The translations under genes and the position numbers were made by a program. From Bacillota bacterium (GTDB lineage Bacteria > Bacillota > Clostridia > Christensenellales > Pumilibacteraceae), in NCBI GenBank assembly GCA_009781235.1, contig WQYM01000007.1, positions 1-33,705 of the forward strand: a DNA stretch of 33,705 nt, given 5' to 3'. Below the pieces are notes generated by a model that made no database searches, was not told where the DNA came from, and was given only the letters and a program-made list of their open reading frames with translations. Numbering within the stretch: position 1 is the first letter of the stretch; each line of letters opens with the position of its first letter. Of this stretch, positions 1 through 8,253 are shown piece by piece.

Positions 1-384
<384 letters not shown>

Positions 385-386
385 TC

Positions 387-415
387 ATGATACCACAGCC
401 TGTAAAATATTGCAA
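387..415 (-). promoter_or_regulatory. Promoter of gapA
   Basis: On the minus strand TTGCAA (410-415) is followed after 17 bp by TATCAT (387-392), close to the sigma-A consensus. It would give a leader of about 45 nt ending in the AGGAG site of gapA. Confidence 0.65.
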
Positions 416-507
416 GCGAATGAGGGGGTGATTAGATACGGAATATTTAAATATGGAATAAGCGTAGCTTATCCTTTAAACGGTCGGAATCAAAGCGTAT
501 CGATTCC

Positions 508-583
508 CCGTAGGGCGGGGGCTTGCTCCCGCCGTCTCGATGCCGTTATACGGTTTCGGCGGGGGCAAGCCCCCGCCCTACGG
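508..583. repeat. GC-rich inverted repeat, GTAGGGCGG family
   Basis: Two 26-bp arms (508-533 and 558-583), starting CCGTAGGGCGGGGGCTTG and differing at one base, face each other across 24 bp. Related copies lie at 5905-5952 and 9833-9990. The repeat fills the gap between gapA and the YcxB-like gene, the only stretch over 300 bases in this part of the window without a gene (337-695). The rest of that gap holds the gapA promoter and nothing else I recognise. It could fold into a strong hairpin and act as a bidirectional terminator, but that is inference. Confidence 0.85.
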
Positions 584-673
584 TTGCAAAGTTCGGAAAA
601 TGAAACCGATTTCGTTTAACCTGACAACACTGCGTTACCGCCATACCCGTCCCCGGGCAGTGCCGTAACCATT

Positions 674-698
674 TAGGGCGAGGCGCGCCTCGCCCCTA
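674..698. repeat. Short GC palindrome that supplies a stop codon
   Basis: TAGGGCGAGGCGCGCCTCGC continues to CCCTA, giving a near-perfect palindrome. Its right end, read on the minus strand, is the TAG stop of the YcxB-like gene. It belongs to the same GTAGGG-type class as the other GC-rich repeats in the window and could serve as a terminator. Confidence 0.75.
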
Positions 699-1391
699 CT
701 TGAATTTCGCGCCTAGACGCGCCTTTAGCATCGCCCTAAAATCATCCGCCGTGCCCGGGGCGCTAAAGCCGGACTTTTCCACAATGAACGCGGCGCTTGT
801 TGCCAAGAACAAGAAAAAGTATTCCTTCTTTTCGACGGCTTTAACGACCCTCGCCCACGCGTACGTATTCGTTTTGCCGTGCGAGACGTCGGATGTCTCG
901 CAAACCGTAATAAAGTCTGCAAACGTAAAATGCTGCACCGTATTATACAGCACCTGAAACGATTTGGAACCGGTTTTTTGAACCAGCAAAAAGGTGAAGA
1001 TAAACGCCACGGGCGGAACCAATATCCCGACGATAATCAAAACGATACCCACAAACATCGCGTCCGGTATGCCGAGCAAAACGAACACGCCGACGCCTGC
1101 AAGAATCGCCATCATGGCGCCGTACAACACGTACAGGGCCTTGTTGGATAAAATGACCTGCCGGGAAAGCGCCTCCACGGCCTTTTGATCGATCCGGCTC
1201 GTCGCCTCGACGGGCGGCCCGTCGTACCCGGCCGGTAAAGCGGCGCTTGCCCCGGCGGACGATACATCAGCCGCTTCCGTTTCCGGGGCGGCATCGCCGC
1301 CCGGGATATCGCCCTGCGCGGTGTCGTCCTGCGGGGGTTCGGCGATTGCGACGCCTTCGTCTTGAAGTGTTTCTTTGAGTTCTTCGCTCAT
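696..1391 (-). CDS. YcxB-like membrane protein
   Basis: A 231-residue protein. Residues 1-75 are acidic and Pro/Ala-rich and look disordered. Two hydrophobic helices follow (about 87-110 and 113-137, including VGIVLIIVGILVPPVAFIFTF). The C-terminal domain has the YcxB-like pattern, with YAWARVVKAVEKKEYFFLFL then AAFIVEKSGF. These proteins are of unknown function; many are paired helices with a cytoplasmic sensor-like domain. An AGGAG site precedes the ATG. It lies downstream of the M29 peptidase on the same strand across about 200 bp of small GC hairpins, so co-transcription is uncertain. The TAG stop lies inside a GC palindrome. Confidence 0.75.
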   Translation of the reverse strand: MSEELKETLQDEGVAIAEPPQDDTAQGDIPGGDAAPETEAADVSSAGASAALPAGYDGPPVEATSRIDQKAVEALSRQVILSNKALYVLYGAMMAILAGVGVFVLLGIPDAMFVGIVLIIVGILVPPVAFIFTFLLVQKTGSKSFQVLYNTVQHFTFADFITVCETSDVSHGKTNTYAWARVVKAVEKKEYFFLFLATSAAFIVEKSGFSAPGTADDFRAMLKARLGAKFK

Positions 1392-1523
1392 GTGTAAGCT
1401 CCTGTTTTTTCTAATAACTTTTGTCGCGCACCTTCGGCGCGCAAATCTTTTTTCGCCCTATCCCCGAGCTGCGCGTTCGCTTGCTCGGGGTTACCCACGT
1501 TTAGCGCCTTCGGCGCATGAGGG

Positions 1524-1657
1524 GATGTTATTTTAAATGCTCCGGGTTCAGCCCTTCCAGCTCTTTTGCCATAAACCGGCCGTCCTTGCGGATGTTATTT
1601 TAAATGCTCCGGGTTCAGCCCTTGCAGTTCCTTAATCACAAACCGGCCGTCCTTGCG
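1524..1657 (-). repeat. 67-bp tandem duplication of the M29 peptidase 3' end
   Basis: Bases 1524-1590 and 1591-1657 are two copies of one 67-bp unit. Copy 2 encodes the peptidase C-terminus (GRFVIKELQGLNPEHLK, then stop). Copy 1, beyond the stop, would encode GRFMAKELEGLNPEHLK plus stop. The differences are mostly conservative at protein level, as expected of a once-translated sequence. This looks like the leftover end of a second, paralogous M29 gene rather than a fresh slippage duplication. Confidence 0.85.
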
Positions 1658-2710
1658 GATGAGTTTGCCGTCAAACCATATCTCTCCGCCGCCGTACTCA
1701 GGCGTCTGAATTAAAACCAAATCCCAGTGAATCGCGGACTTATTGCCGTTGTCGGCGTCGTCGTAGCACGCGCCCGGCGTAAAATGAATCGACCCCGCAA
1801 TCTTCTCGTCGAACAGGATATCGCCCATCGGCGCCGTGATGTAGGGGTTGACGCCGATTGCGAACTCTCCAACATACCGCGCTCCCTCATCGGTATCGAA
1901 CACGGCCTTTAGTTTTTCGGTGTGGTTTGCGCTTTCCTCCACAATCTTTCCGTCCTTAAACTCAAGGCGCACATCCTCAAACTTGACGCCCCGGTGAATC
2001 GACGGCGCGTTGTAGGTTATAACGCCGTTCACGCTGTCTTTAACCGGCGCGGAATACACCTCGCCGTCCGGAATGTTGCAATGCCCGCTGCATTTTTTTG
2101 AACCGATTCCTTGGATGGAAAACGACAGGTCGGTGTTTTTTGCGATTATGCGCACCTTGTCGGTTTTATCCATCAAAACCTTTAGCGCGTCCATCGCCTT
2201 ATCCATTTTGGAGTAATCGAGGTTGCAAACGTTAAAGTAAAACTCCTCGAACCTTTCGGTGCTCATGCCGGCCAGTTGGCTCATCGATTCGTTTGGGTAG
2301 CGCAGTATCACCCAGCGCGATTTTAATACCCGCTCGTTGTGGTGGACGGGCAACGAATAGAACTTGGCGTACAGTTCCAACTTGCCGGCGCTAACGTCGC
2401 TCGTCTCGTACGAATTTTTGCCGCCGCGAATACCGATGTAGCAGTCCATCTCGCTCATGCGGGCGACCGAGTAGCGCGCCCAATCCTTAACGTGCGCCTC
2501 GGTCAATCCGTTCAAAAGTGCGCATTGAACCTTCGCGTCGAACAGCTCGACAAACGGGCACGCGCCGACACCGTAAAGCTCCTTAACGAGTTCGGTGATC
2601 AGCGGCGTATCGATTTCATGCGCCTCGATTAAAACCCTGTCGCCTTTCCTTGCGGCAATCGAATAATTTACGAGGTTTTTGGCTAAGACGGTGATGCGAG
2701 GGTCGGTCAT
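1595..2710 (-). CDS. Aminopeptidase, family M29 (AmpS/PepS-like)
   Basis: A 371-residue cytoplasmic metallo-aminopeptidase, usual length for M29. Landmarks in order are MTDPRITVLAKNLVNYS at the N-terminus, NIPDGEVYSAP and GEFAIGVNP with the metal-ligand Glu residues, GSIHFTPG with a ligand His, and AIHWDLV with the HxD pair. Such enzymes remove N-terminal residues from peptides and use two metal ions. The ORF-track start at 2728 falls within the promoter; the ATG at 2710 is preferred because it begins the family N-terminus. A promoter TTGACA-N16-TATACT ends only 7 nt before this ATG and no Shine-Dalgarno is present, so the mRNA should be leaderless. A scrap of a second copy lies downstream. 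Confidence 0.92.
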   Translation of the reverse strand: MTDPRITVLAKNLVNYSIAARKGDRVLIEAHEIDTPLITELVKELYGVGACPFVELFDAKVQCALLNGLTEAHVKDWARYSVARMSEMDCYIGIRGGKNSYETSDVSAGKLELYAKFYSLPVHHNERVLKSRWVILRYPNESMSQLAGMSTERFEEFYFNVCNLDYSKMDKAMDALKVLMDKTDKVRIIAKNTDLSFSIQGIGSKKCSGHCNIPDGEVYSAPVKDSVNGVITYNAPSIHRGVKFEDVRLEFKDGKIVEESANHTEKLKAVFDTDEGARYVGEFAIGVNPYITAPMGDILFDEKIAGSIHFTPGACYDDADNGNKSAIHWDLVLIQTPEYGGGEIWFDGKLIRKDGRFVIKELQGLNPEHLK

Positions 2711-2717
2711 GATTAAT

Positions 2718-2745
2718 AGTATAATCATTTTTTAAAAAATGTCAA
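2718..2745 (-). promoter_or_regulatory. Promoter of M29 peptidase, leaderless type
   Basis: On the minus strand TTGACA (2740-2745), 16 bp, TATACT (2718-2723), then only attaatc before the ATG. Transcription would start at or one base before the start codon. Confidence 0.75.
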
Positions 2746-2763
2746 CGGGATTTTGACGTAAAA

Positions 2764-2909
2764 AGTAATAAGTGATGAGTGATAAGTGATAAGTGATAAG
2801 TTTCAGATAAACATTGATTTGAATAATTATCATTGATTCTAAAACAAAAATTAAATAAAATCCATAACTTATCAATAACTTATCACTTATCGCTCATCAC
2901 TTATCACTA
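2764..2909. repeat. Paired heptamer element C1 (AGTGATA units)
   Basis: The left arm (2764-2802) is a run of AGTGATA-like 7-bp units; the right arm (2866-2909) is its inverted counterpart, ending in cttatcacttatcgctcatc-type units. The AT-rich loop is about 63 bp and includes TCCATAAC at its right edge, as does element C2. It lies in the divergent gap between the M29 peptidase and fba, just upstream of the fba -35 box. Confidence 0.85.
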
Positions 2910-2916
2910 AAAAAGC

Positions 2917-2945
2917 TTGCCATCCGTAAAAAAAAGTAGTATAGT
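2917..2945 (+). promoter_or_regulatory. Promoter of fba
   Basis: TTGCCA (2917-2922), 17 bp, TATAGT (2940-2945). The leader of about 30 nt carries AGGAG at 2969-2973, 9 nt before the ATG. Confidence 0.7.
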
Positions 2946-2970
2946 GTACGAGTACAAAATTTTTTCATAG

Positions 2971-3912
<942 letters not shown>

Positions 3913-3914
3913 AC

Positions 3915-3966
3915 CTAAAATTAAAATTTCCCCGTGAAAGTTTTCGCGGGGAAATTTTAATTTTAG
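3915..3966. terminator. Bidirectional terminator after fba
   Basis: A 20-bp stem, CTAAAATTAAAATTTCCCCG, pairs with its exact complement across a 12-nt loop. The A/T-rich outer stem gives a U-rich tail in both directions. It starts 3 bp after the fba stop. Confidence 0.9.
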
Positions 3967-3994
3967 TGATCAGTGGCCAGTGGCCAGTGGTCAG
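3965..3994. repeat. Solo heptamer array (AGTGGCC units)
   Basis: Four 7-bp units, AGTGATC-AGTGGCC-AGTGGCC-AGTGGTC, follow the fba terminator without a gap. No inverted partner is visible nearby, so it looks like one arm of the paired elements seen elsewhere. Confidence 0.7.
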
Positions 3995-4425
3995 TTTTTG
4001 AGGATAAGAACAATTTCCGAAAAAATTGTACGGTTACGGCTCTGTCGGGGACGGCGGGTCGCAGAGGACTGCGACCCCTACGGGAAATCGGTTCACCTCG
4101 GTTGCGACTTTGCCGGGGATGGAGCCTCGGATAAAAAATAGTTGGAATTCACGTCGAAAAGGTTGAAAGTCAGCATAAAGCTAGGACGGCCCGGGGACGG
4201 GTTTACGGCGACACGAGCGCGCAGCGCGAAGTGCCCGGAGGGCGCGCCCCACAGGCGCGTCGACGTCCCCGTCCCCCCGACACCTCCCCCCGGCAGTGCA
4301 GGTTGTCAACAACTACGTCCCCGTGACACGTGACACGTGACAACATGCAAAAAAAATCCGTAACTCCGGACAAAAGAGTTCTCCCGATTGTTATAGTATA
4401 AATACCGCAAACCGAGGTGCTAAAA
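3995..4425. other. Gene-free region between fba and the paralogue cluster
   Basis: No credible gene; the 63-codon ORF at 4142 has no recognisable domain and GC-repeat composition. It contains a hairpin of the GTAGGGGTCGC family at 4053-4084 (GGGTCGCAG / CTGCGACCC), GC-rich sequence with loosely inverted GGGGACGGG / CCCCGTCCCC segments at about 4190-4280, and a three-unit heptamer run GTGACAC at about 4323-4343. A possible -10 box TATAGT lies at 4392-4397, with no convincing -35. Confidence 0.6.
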
Positions 4426-5013
4426 ATGGAATTAAAACCCGTCGCCCATACTCAAAAGCCGAAGTATCCGCATAAGTATGAAATTGACGTTAATAAGGTG
4501 TTGCTAGAAAACCGCCCGAAGGCTTGGTTTGCAAAGCCGATTGTAGGTCTGGCGCTTTCGGCCGTCATGGCGGCGGGGTTGGCCGGATGGGATTGTAGCG
4601 GAGACAGCGGCATAACCGGAGGAATAGATGAGTGGGTCCCCGTCTATGTTTCCGACGCCGACGCCCTAACCATCATCGCAGACGAATTGTCTAAATCCGG
4701 GTTTGGATTTGTGTCGGGCGCCGGTGAAAGTGACGCCGAAGATAACGATTTCGACTTTGACGGATATTTTTTAAACGGCGAAAACAAAATTGACGTCGAA
4801 TATGTCTCGCAAGAAGATTGCGAGGCGCAAAAGTATCCGGTCTTAACTTATCAGAATTATTGTTACCCGCAAAACACCGCAACGCAATTAAAAGAGCTTT
4901 ATCCGGACGCCGCCGTTTTTTACGACCCGGTGACGGAATGGCAAGAGGGCTCCGAAGAACACATCCGCAACCAGGTGCTCGACTTTATCGAATGGCTGCT
5001 GGGTATGGAGTAA
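4426..5013 (+). CDS. Membrane-anchored paralogue 1 of 3, linker-less form
   Basis: A 195-residue protein of unrecognised function. The N-terminal 35 residues (KPKYPHKYEIDVNKVLLEN, then RPKAW) and the hydrophobic helix (about 42-58, IVGLALSAVMAAGLAG) match the next two genes. The C-terminal domain also matches, with DALTIIADELSKSGF, then YPDAAVFYDPV and QVLDFIEWLLG. It lacks the Gly/Asn-rich linker of paralogues 2 and 3. After AAGLAG it has WDC where the others have a Cys at once, so the lipobox-like site is altered. The start is set at the ATG 4426, not the tracked GTG, because GAGGTG then acts as ribosome site as in the other two copies. Confidence 0.75.
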   Translation: MELKPVAHTQKPKYPHKYEIDVNKVLLENRPKAWFAKPIVGLALSAVMAAGLAGWDCSGDSGITGGIDEWVPVYVSDADALTIIADELSKSGFGFVSGAGESDAEDNDFDFDGYFLNGENKIDVEYVSQEDCEAQKYPVLTYQNYCYPQNTATQLKELYPDAAVFYDPVTEWQEGSEEHIRNQVLDFIEWLLGME

Positions 5014-5105
5014 AATATTTTTTCTTTCCGGTGAAAATTTTTTGATATTTTTACGTCTATATTGTTAGAGCCTTTTAAAAGCCACAAAACACGAGGTATC
5101 CGCAC

Positions 5106-5855
5106 ATGGGACTAAAGCCCGTCGCATTTTCTAAAATGCCGAAATATCCGGCGCAACACGAAGTCGAACTCGACAAAACGCTGCTCGAAAACCGCCCGAA
5201 GGCTTGGCTGGCTAAACCAATTGTCGGGTTGGCGCTTTCGGCTATCATGGCGGCGGGGCTTGTCGGTTGCATTCCGGCAAGCGAGCGCGCGGGAAGAACC
5301 GGGAACGGCGACGGCGCAACGAAGACCGAGCAAAGCACCGACAACGATAACAATAATGGCAATACCGATGGGACCGGAAACAATAACGGAAGCAACGGGA
5401 ATACCGGCAACAACGACAACTGGGAAGACTGGGGGGTCACCGGCGGCATACCGATGCTCTCTTACGTCCATCTTGCCGACCGCGATGCCCTAACGATTAT
5501 CGCGGATGAATTAAGTAAGTCCGGATTTAGTTTTGTGCAAAATCTCGCCGAACAAAGCGACAAAAATTCCAGCTTTGCTTTTGACGGCTATTTCTTAAAC
5601 GGTGAAAACAAAATCGACCTTGAATACGTGTCCAAGGAAGATGCCGAAAATCAAAAATATCCGGGGCTAGCATATCAGGGCGAGGGCTATTTCGAGTTTT
5701 ACGACGCACGTTCCGTCTCGATGGAGTTAAAAAAAGCCTACCCCGATGCCGCCGTGTTTTTTGACCCTGTGACGGATTGGCAACCAACTTCCGAAGAACT
5801 CCTCCGCGCCCAAGTGCTGGATTTTATCGAGTGGCTGATGAGCGTGGGAGAGTAA
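5106..5855 (+). CDS. Membrane-anchored paralogue 2 of 3, Gly/Asn-rich linker
   Basis: A 249-residue protein with the same plan as its neighbours: a charged N-terminus (PKYPAQHEVELDKTLLEN), a hydrophobic helix ending AAGLVGC (a possible lipobox, LVGC, though 55 residues in), a low-complexity Gly/Asn/Asp linker of about 60 residues, then the shared C-terminal domain (DALTIIADELSKSGF, LEYVSKEDAENQKYP, YPDAAVFFDPV, QVLDFIEWLM). The linker would hold the C-terminal domain away from the membrane surface. The ribosome site GAGGT is conserved with the other copies. I do not know the function; its place next to a SPASM radical SAM gene suggests a substrate, carrier or partner protein. Confidence 0.75.
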   Translation: MGLKPVAFSKMPKYPAQHEVELDKTLLENRPKAWLAKPIVGLALSAIMAAGLVGCIPASERAGRTGNGDGATKTEQSTDNDNNNGNTDGTGNNNGSNGNTGNNDNWEDWGVTGGIPMLSYVHLADRDALTIIADELSKSGFSFVQNLAEQSDKNSSFAFDGYFLNGENKIDLEYVSKEDAENQKYPGLAYQGEGYFEFYDARSVSMELKKAYPDAAVFFDPVTDWQPTSEELLRAQVLDFIEWLMSVGE

Positions 5856-5904
5856 ACAAATTCGTACCGAATTCGGCATGTCGAACGCGGGTCATTGCTC
5901 CCGC

Positions 5905-5952
5905 CGAAGCGAAATCCAACGTTACGGCGGGAGCAAGCCCCCGCCCTACATT
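5905..5952. repeat. GC-rich inverted repeat, GTAGGGCGG family
   Basis: The left arm ATTGCTCCCGCC and the right arm GGCGGGAGCAA, the latter running on into GCCCCCGCCCTAC, form a hairpin between paralogues 2 and 3. It is related to the copy at 508-583. Confidence 0.7.
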
Positions 5953-5980
5953 GTAAACACAAAACACGAGGTGACTCATT

Positions 5981-6727
5981 ATGGAACTTAAACCCGTACC
6001 CTTTTCCAAAAAACCGAAATATCCGGCGCAACACGAAGTCGAACTGGATAAAACGCTCTTAGAGCACCGCCCGAGGGCTTGGTTTGCAAAGCCGATTGTC
6101 GGCCTCGCGCTCTCCGCCGTTATGGCGGCGGGGCTGATTGCTTGCGTTCCGGCAACCGGGCGCCCGGGAAAAACCGGCGACAGCGGCAACGGCGCAACAA
6201 AGACCGAGCAAGGAAACGGGAACGGGAGCGGAAACACTAACGGGAATACCGGCAACACCGATGCCAACACCGAAGACGATAACGGCTGGGACGTCGGGTT
6301 ACCTCAAGGCGATATGGCGCCTCCCCCCTACGTCCGCCTTTCCGACAAGGACGCACTCATCATTATCGCGGACGAATTGTCAAAGGCGGGCTTTCGCGTT
6401 ATAGAAGGGAGCCCTTTATCATCCGTCCGCATTGACGGAACCGTTGTGGTCGATGAGTCCGCCGGAAAAACGGTGCTGCTTGAATACGTTTCCGTGGACG
6501 ACTATATCGCGCAAAAATACCCATTTTCGGAGCTTACCTATCTACCGGAAGATTACTACGGCGACTATTATGAAACAGGCAAGCTTGCGAACGAGTTAAA
6601 GGACATCTACAAGGGCGCCGCCATATTTTACGACCCGATGCGCTTCGACGAGGCGTCCGCCGAAGAACAGCTCCGCGCCCAAGTCCTCGACTTTATCGAG
6701 TGGCTTTTGGCGGTGGGGAGCGAATAA
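5981..6727 (+). CDS. Membrane-anchored paralogue 3 of 3, Gly/Asn-rich linker
   Basis: A 248-residue protein, closest to paralogue 2 in its N-terminus (PKYPAQHEVELDKTLLE) and helix (IVGLALSAVMAAGLIAC). A Gly/Asn/Thr linker of about 45 residues (GNGSGNTNGNTGNTDANTED) follows, then the shared domain (DALIIIADELSKAGF, LLEYVSVDDYIAQKYP, YKGAAIFYDPM, QVLDFIEWLLA). The C-terminal domain differs most in its middle (RVIEGSPLSSVRIDGTVVV), suggesting functional divergence after duplication. GAGGTGA lies 8 nt before the ATG. It is the last of the trio before the radical SAM gene. Function not recognised. Confidence 0.75.
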   Translation: MELKPVPFSKKPKYPAQHEVELDKTLLEHRPRAWFAKPIVGLALSAVMAAGLIACVPATGRPGKTGDSGNGATKTEQGNGNGSGNTNGNTGNTDANTEDDNGWDVGLPQGDMAPPPYVRLSDKDALIIIADELSKAGFRVIEGSPLSSVRIDGTVVVDESAGKTVLLEYVSVDDYIAQKYPFSELTYLPEDYYGDYYETGKLANELKDIYKGAAIFYDPMRFDEASAEEQLRAQVLDFIEWLLAVGSE

Positions 6728-6747
6728 CGGAACAGATAAAAAACCGT

Positions 6748-6778
6748 AGGGGTCGCACTTCCCGAGCGACCCGCACCT
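6748..6778. repeat. GTAGGGGTCGC-family hairpin
   Basis: CCGTAGGGGTCGC, cttcccga, then GCGACCCGCAC fold back on each other directly after paralogue 3. Relatives are at 4053, 8064-8149, 14020 and 14079. Confidence 0.65.
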
Positions 6779-6788
6779 TATTAACCGT

Positions 6789-6900
6789 GCTGTCACGGGG
6801 TCAGGCTTACTGACAGCAGACTGTTCTTTTGACATGTATTTCGGATCTCTCAAATTATCTGCGATACTGCCGCTGTCAGTAAGCCTGACCCCGTGACAGC
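6789..6900. repeat. Perfect 29-bp inverted repeat upstream of the radical SAM gene
   Basis: Bases 6789-6817 (GCTGTCACGGGGTCAGGC, then TTACTGACAGC) are exactly complementary to 6872-6900, 54 bp apart. The loop holds a candidate promoter, TTGACA (6829-6834), 18 bp, AATTAT (6853-6858), pointing at the radical SAM gene. The shape resembles a small MITE or REP-pair; no transposase is present in the window. Confidence 0.85.
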
Positions 6901-6932
6901 AACCCTTCGCATTGCGACCAAAGGGAGCTCTC

Positions 6933-8045
6933 ATGCATTACACCTTACACCTTACCGCCGACTGTAATTTAAAATGTGATTACTGCTACGTTAAACGCGG
7001 AGAAGTCGGCATGAAAAAGGAGGTCGCGTTGTGCGTAATCGACAACGCGATTGCCGCGGGTCAAAAAAAGACGGGCGTCGCGTTTTTCGGCGGCGAGCCG
7101 CTGCTGCATAAGGATTTAATCCGCGATACCGTCGCATACGCCCGTAAGGCATCCGAGGGTACGGAATGCAAGTTTTTCTTTAAACTCACCACCAACGGGG
7201 TGCTGCTGGACGAGGAGTTTATACGGTTTTGTAAACGGGAAAACATCTTTACCGCCATCTCGCTTGACGGCCACGAGGCGGCGCACAACGCGCACCGGAA
7301 AGATTTGGGAGGCAAAGGGAGCTATGAACGCGTCGCCGCGCACGCAAAGCTTCTCTTAAAGCGTATGCCCAATTCCCCCGTCATGATGACGGTGAATCCC
7401 GACACCGTAAAATACTATGCCGAGTCCGTCGAACATCTGCACAATCTAGGTTTTTTCTATATCCTGTGCGGCATCAACTACGCCGCGAAATGGCGCGAGG
7501 CCGATTTAAAGGAGCTTGCCCGCCAATACAAAAAACTCGCCGAATTTTACTACGCGGCTATGATGGCGGAGAAAAAGCTGTACCTCTCCCCCTTTGAGAT
7601 GAAAATTTACAGCCACGTCCACAACCGCACCTACTGCGGGGAACGCTGCGAATTAAGCAAGAACCAAATCTCGGTAGGTCCAGACGGTTCTGTCTACCCC
7701 TGCATCGAATTTGTCGGCGACCCCGTATATAAAATCGGCGATATACATAGCGGCGTAGACCCGGCCGCGCAACAAAAATTGTTTTTAGAAAACCGCAAAG
7801 AAAAAACGGCGTGCGAGGCTTGCGCCATCCGCATCCGCTGCAACCATTACTGCGCGTGCCAAAACAAACGCGCCACCGGCTCCATCGACGAAGTCTCCCC
7901 CGTTTTGTGCCGCCATGAGCAAATCCTCTTGCCGATTGCCGACAAACTCGCGGAGCGCCTTTATAAAAAGCGCAGCGCGTTGTTTATCCAAAAACACTAC
8001 AACGATTATTACCCGATATTGGCGATGATGGAAGAAAAAGCTTAG
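6933..8045 (+). CDS. Radical SAM enzyme with canonical SPASM domain (peptide/protein maturase type)
   Basis: A 370-residue enzyme. CNLKCDYCYVK near residue 10 is the CxxxCxxC [4Fe-4S] site that cleaves S-adenosylmethionine; FFGGEPLL is the GGE motif. The C-terminal SPASM pattern is complete: C-x12-G-x4-C (from CELSKNQISVGPDG to YPC), then CEACAIRIRCNHYC (C-x2-C-x5-C-x3-C), then a last Cys in VLCRH. It would bind two auxiliary clusters. Family members make thioether, C-C or epimerised residues in peptides, or formylglycine in sulfatases (anSME). No sulfatase or short Cys-rich peptide is adjacent; the neighbours are three paralogous anchored proteins. The ATG at 6933 is chosen for its AGGGAG site rather than the tracked TTG at 6912. 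Confidence 0.88.
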   Translation: MHYTLHLTADCNLKCDYCYVKRGEVGMKKEVALCVIDNAIAAGQKKTGVAFFGGEPLLHKDLIRDTVAYARKASEGTECKFFFKLTTNGVLLDEEFIRFCKRENIFTAISLDGHEAAHNAHRKDLGGKGSYERVAAHAKLLLKRMPNSPVMMTVNPDTVKYYAESVEHLHNLGFFYILCGINYAAKWREADLKELARQYKKLAEFYYAAMMAEKKLYLSPFEMKIYSHVHNRTYCGERCELSKNQISVGPDGSVYPCIEFVGDPVYKIGDIHSGVDPAAQQKLFLENRKEKTACEACAIRIRCNHYCACQNKRATGSIDEVSPVLCRHEQILLPIADKLAERLYKKRSALFIQKHYNDYYPILAMMEEKA

Positions 8046-8063
8046 CTTGGGGCGTCTGCTTTT

Positions 8064-8149
8064 CCCGTAGGGGTCGCAAGTCCACTGTGCGGCTCGCCGG
8101 TATAGACGTTGTTTGTAAGGTGCGGGTCGCACGGAAGTGCGACCCGCAC
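8064..8149. repeat. GTAGGGGTCGC-family repeat pair
   Basis: A degenerate copy (CCGTAGGGGTCGCAAG) is followed by a compact hairpin, TGCGGGTCGCA / TGCGACCCGCA, at about 8121-8148. It lies between the radical SAM gene and malQ and may end the upstream transcript. Confidence 0.65.
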
Positions 8150-8218
8150 GCAATAATTCAAAAAAAACGAAGCCTGTATCCCGAGACAAAAAACATCCGA
8201 ACTTCTTACTTTTTCCCT

Positions 8219-8247
8219 TTTACTTTTTACTTATAATGCGCTATACT
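8219..8247 (+). promoter_or_regulatory. Promoter of malQ, leaderless type
   Basis: TTTACT (8219-8224), 17 bp, TATACT (8242-8247), and the ATG follows after only 6 nt. A second possible -10, TATAAT, lies at 8232-8237. Neither choice leaves room for a Shine-Dalgarno. Confidence 0.6.
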
Positions 8248-8253
8248 GTCGGT

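Noticed and set aside
4142-4333. 63-codon ORF between fba and the paralogue cluster
   Set aside because: No ribosome site or domain, and composition matches GC-rich repeat sequence.
6789-6900. Insertion sequence ends of a complete mobile element
   Set aside because: Only 54 bp lie between the arms and no transposase gene occurs in the window; at most a MITE-like remnant.
6933-8045. Anaerobic sulfatase-maturating enzyme (anSME)
   Set aside because: The SPASM pattern fits, but no sulfatase is nearby and nothing else singles out this subfamily, so only the broader class is called.
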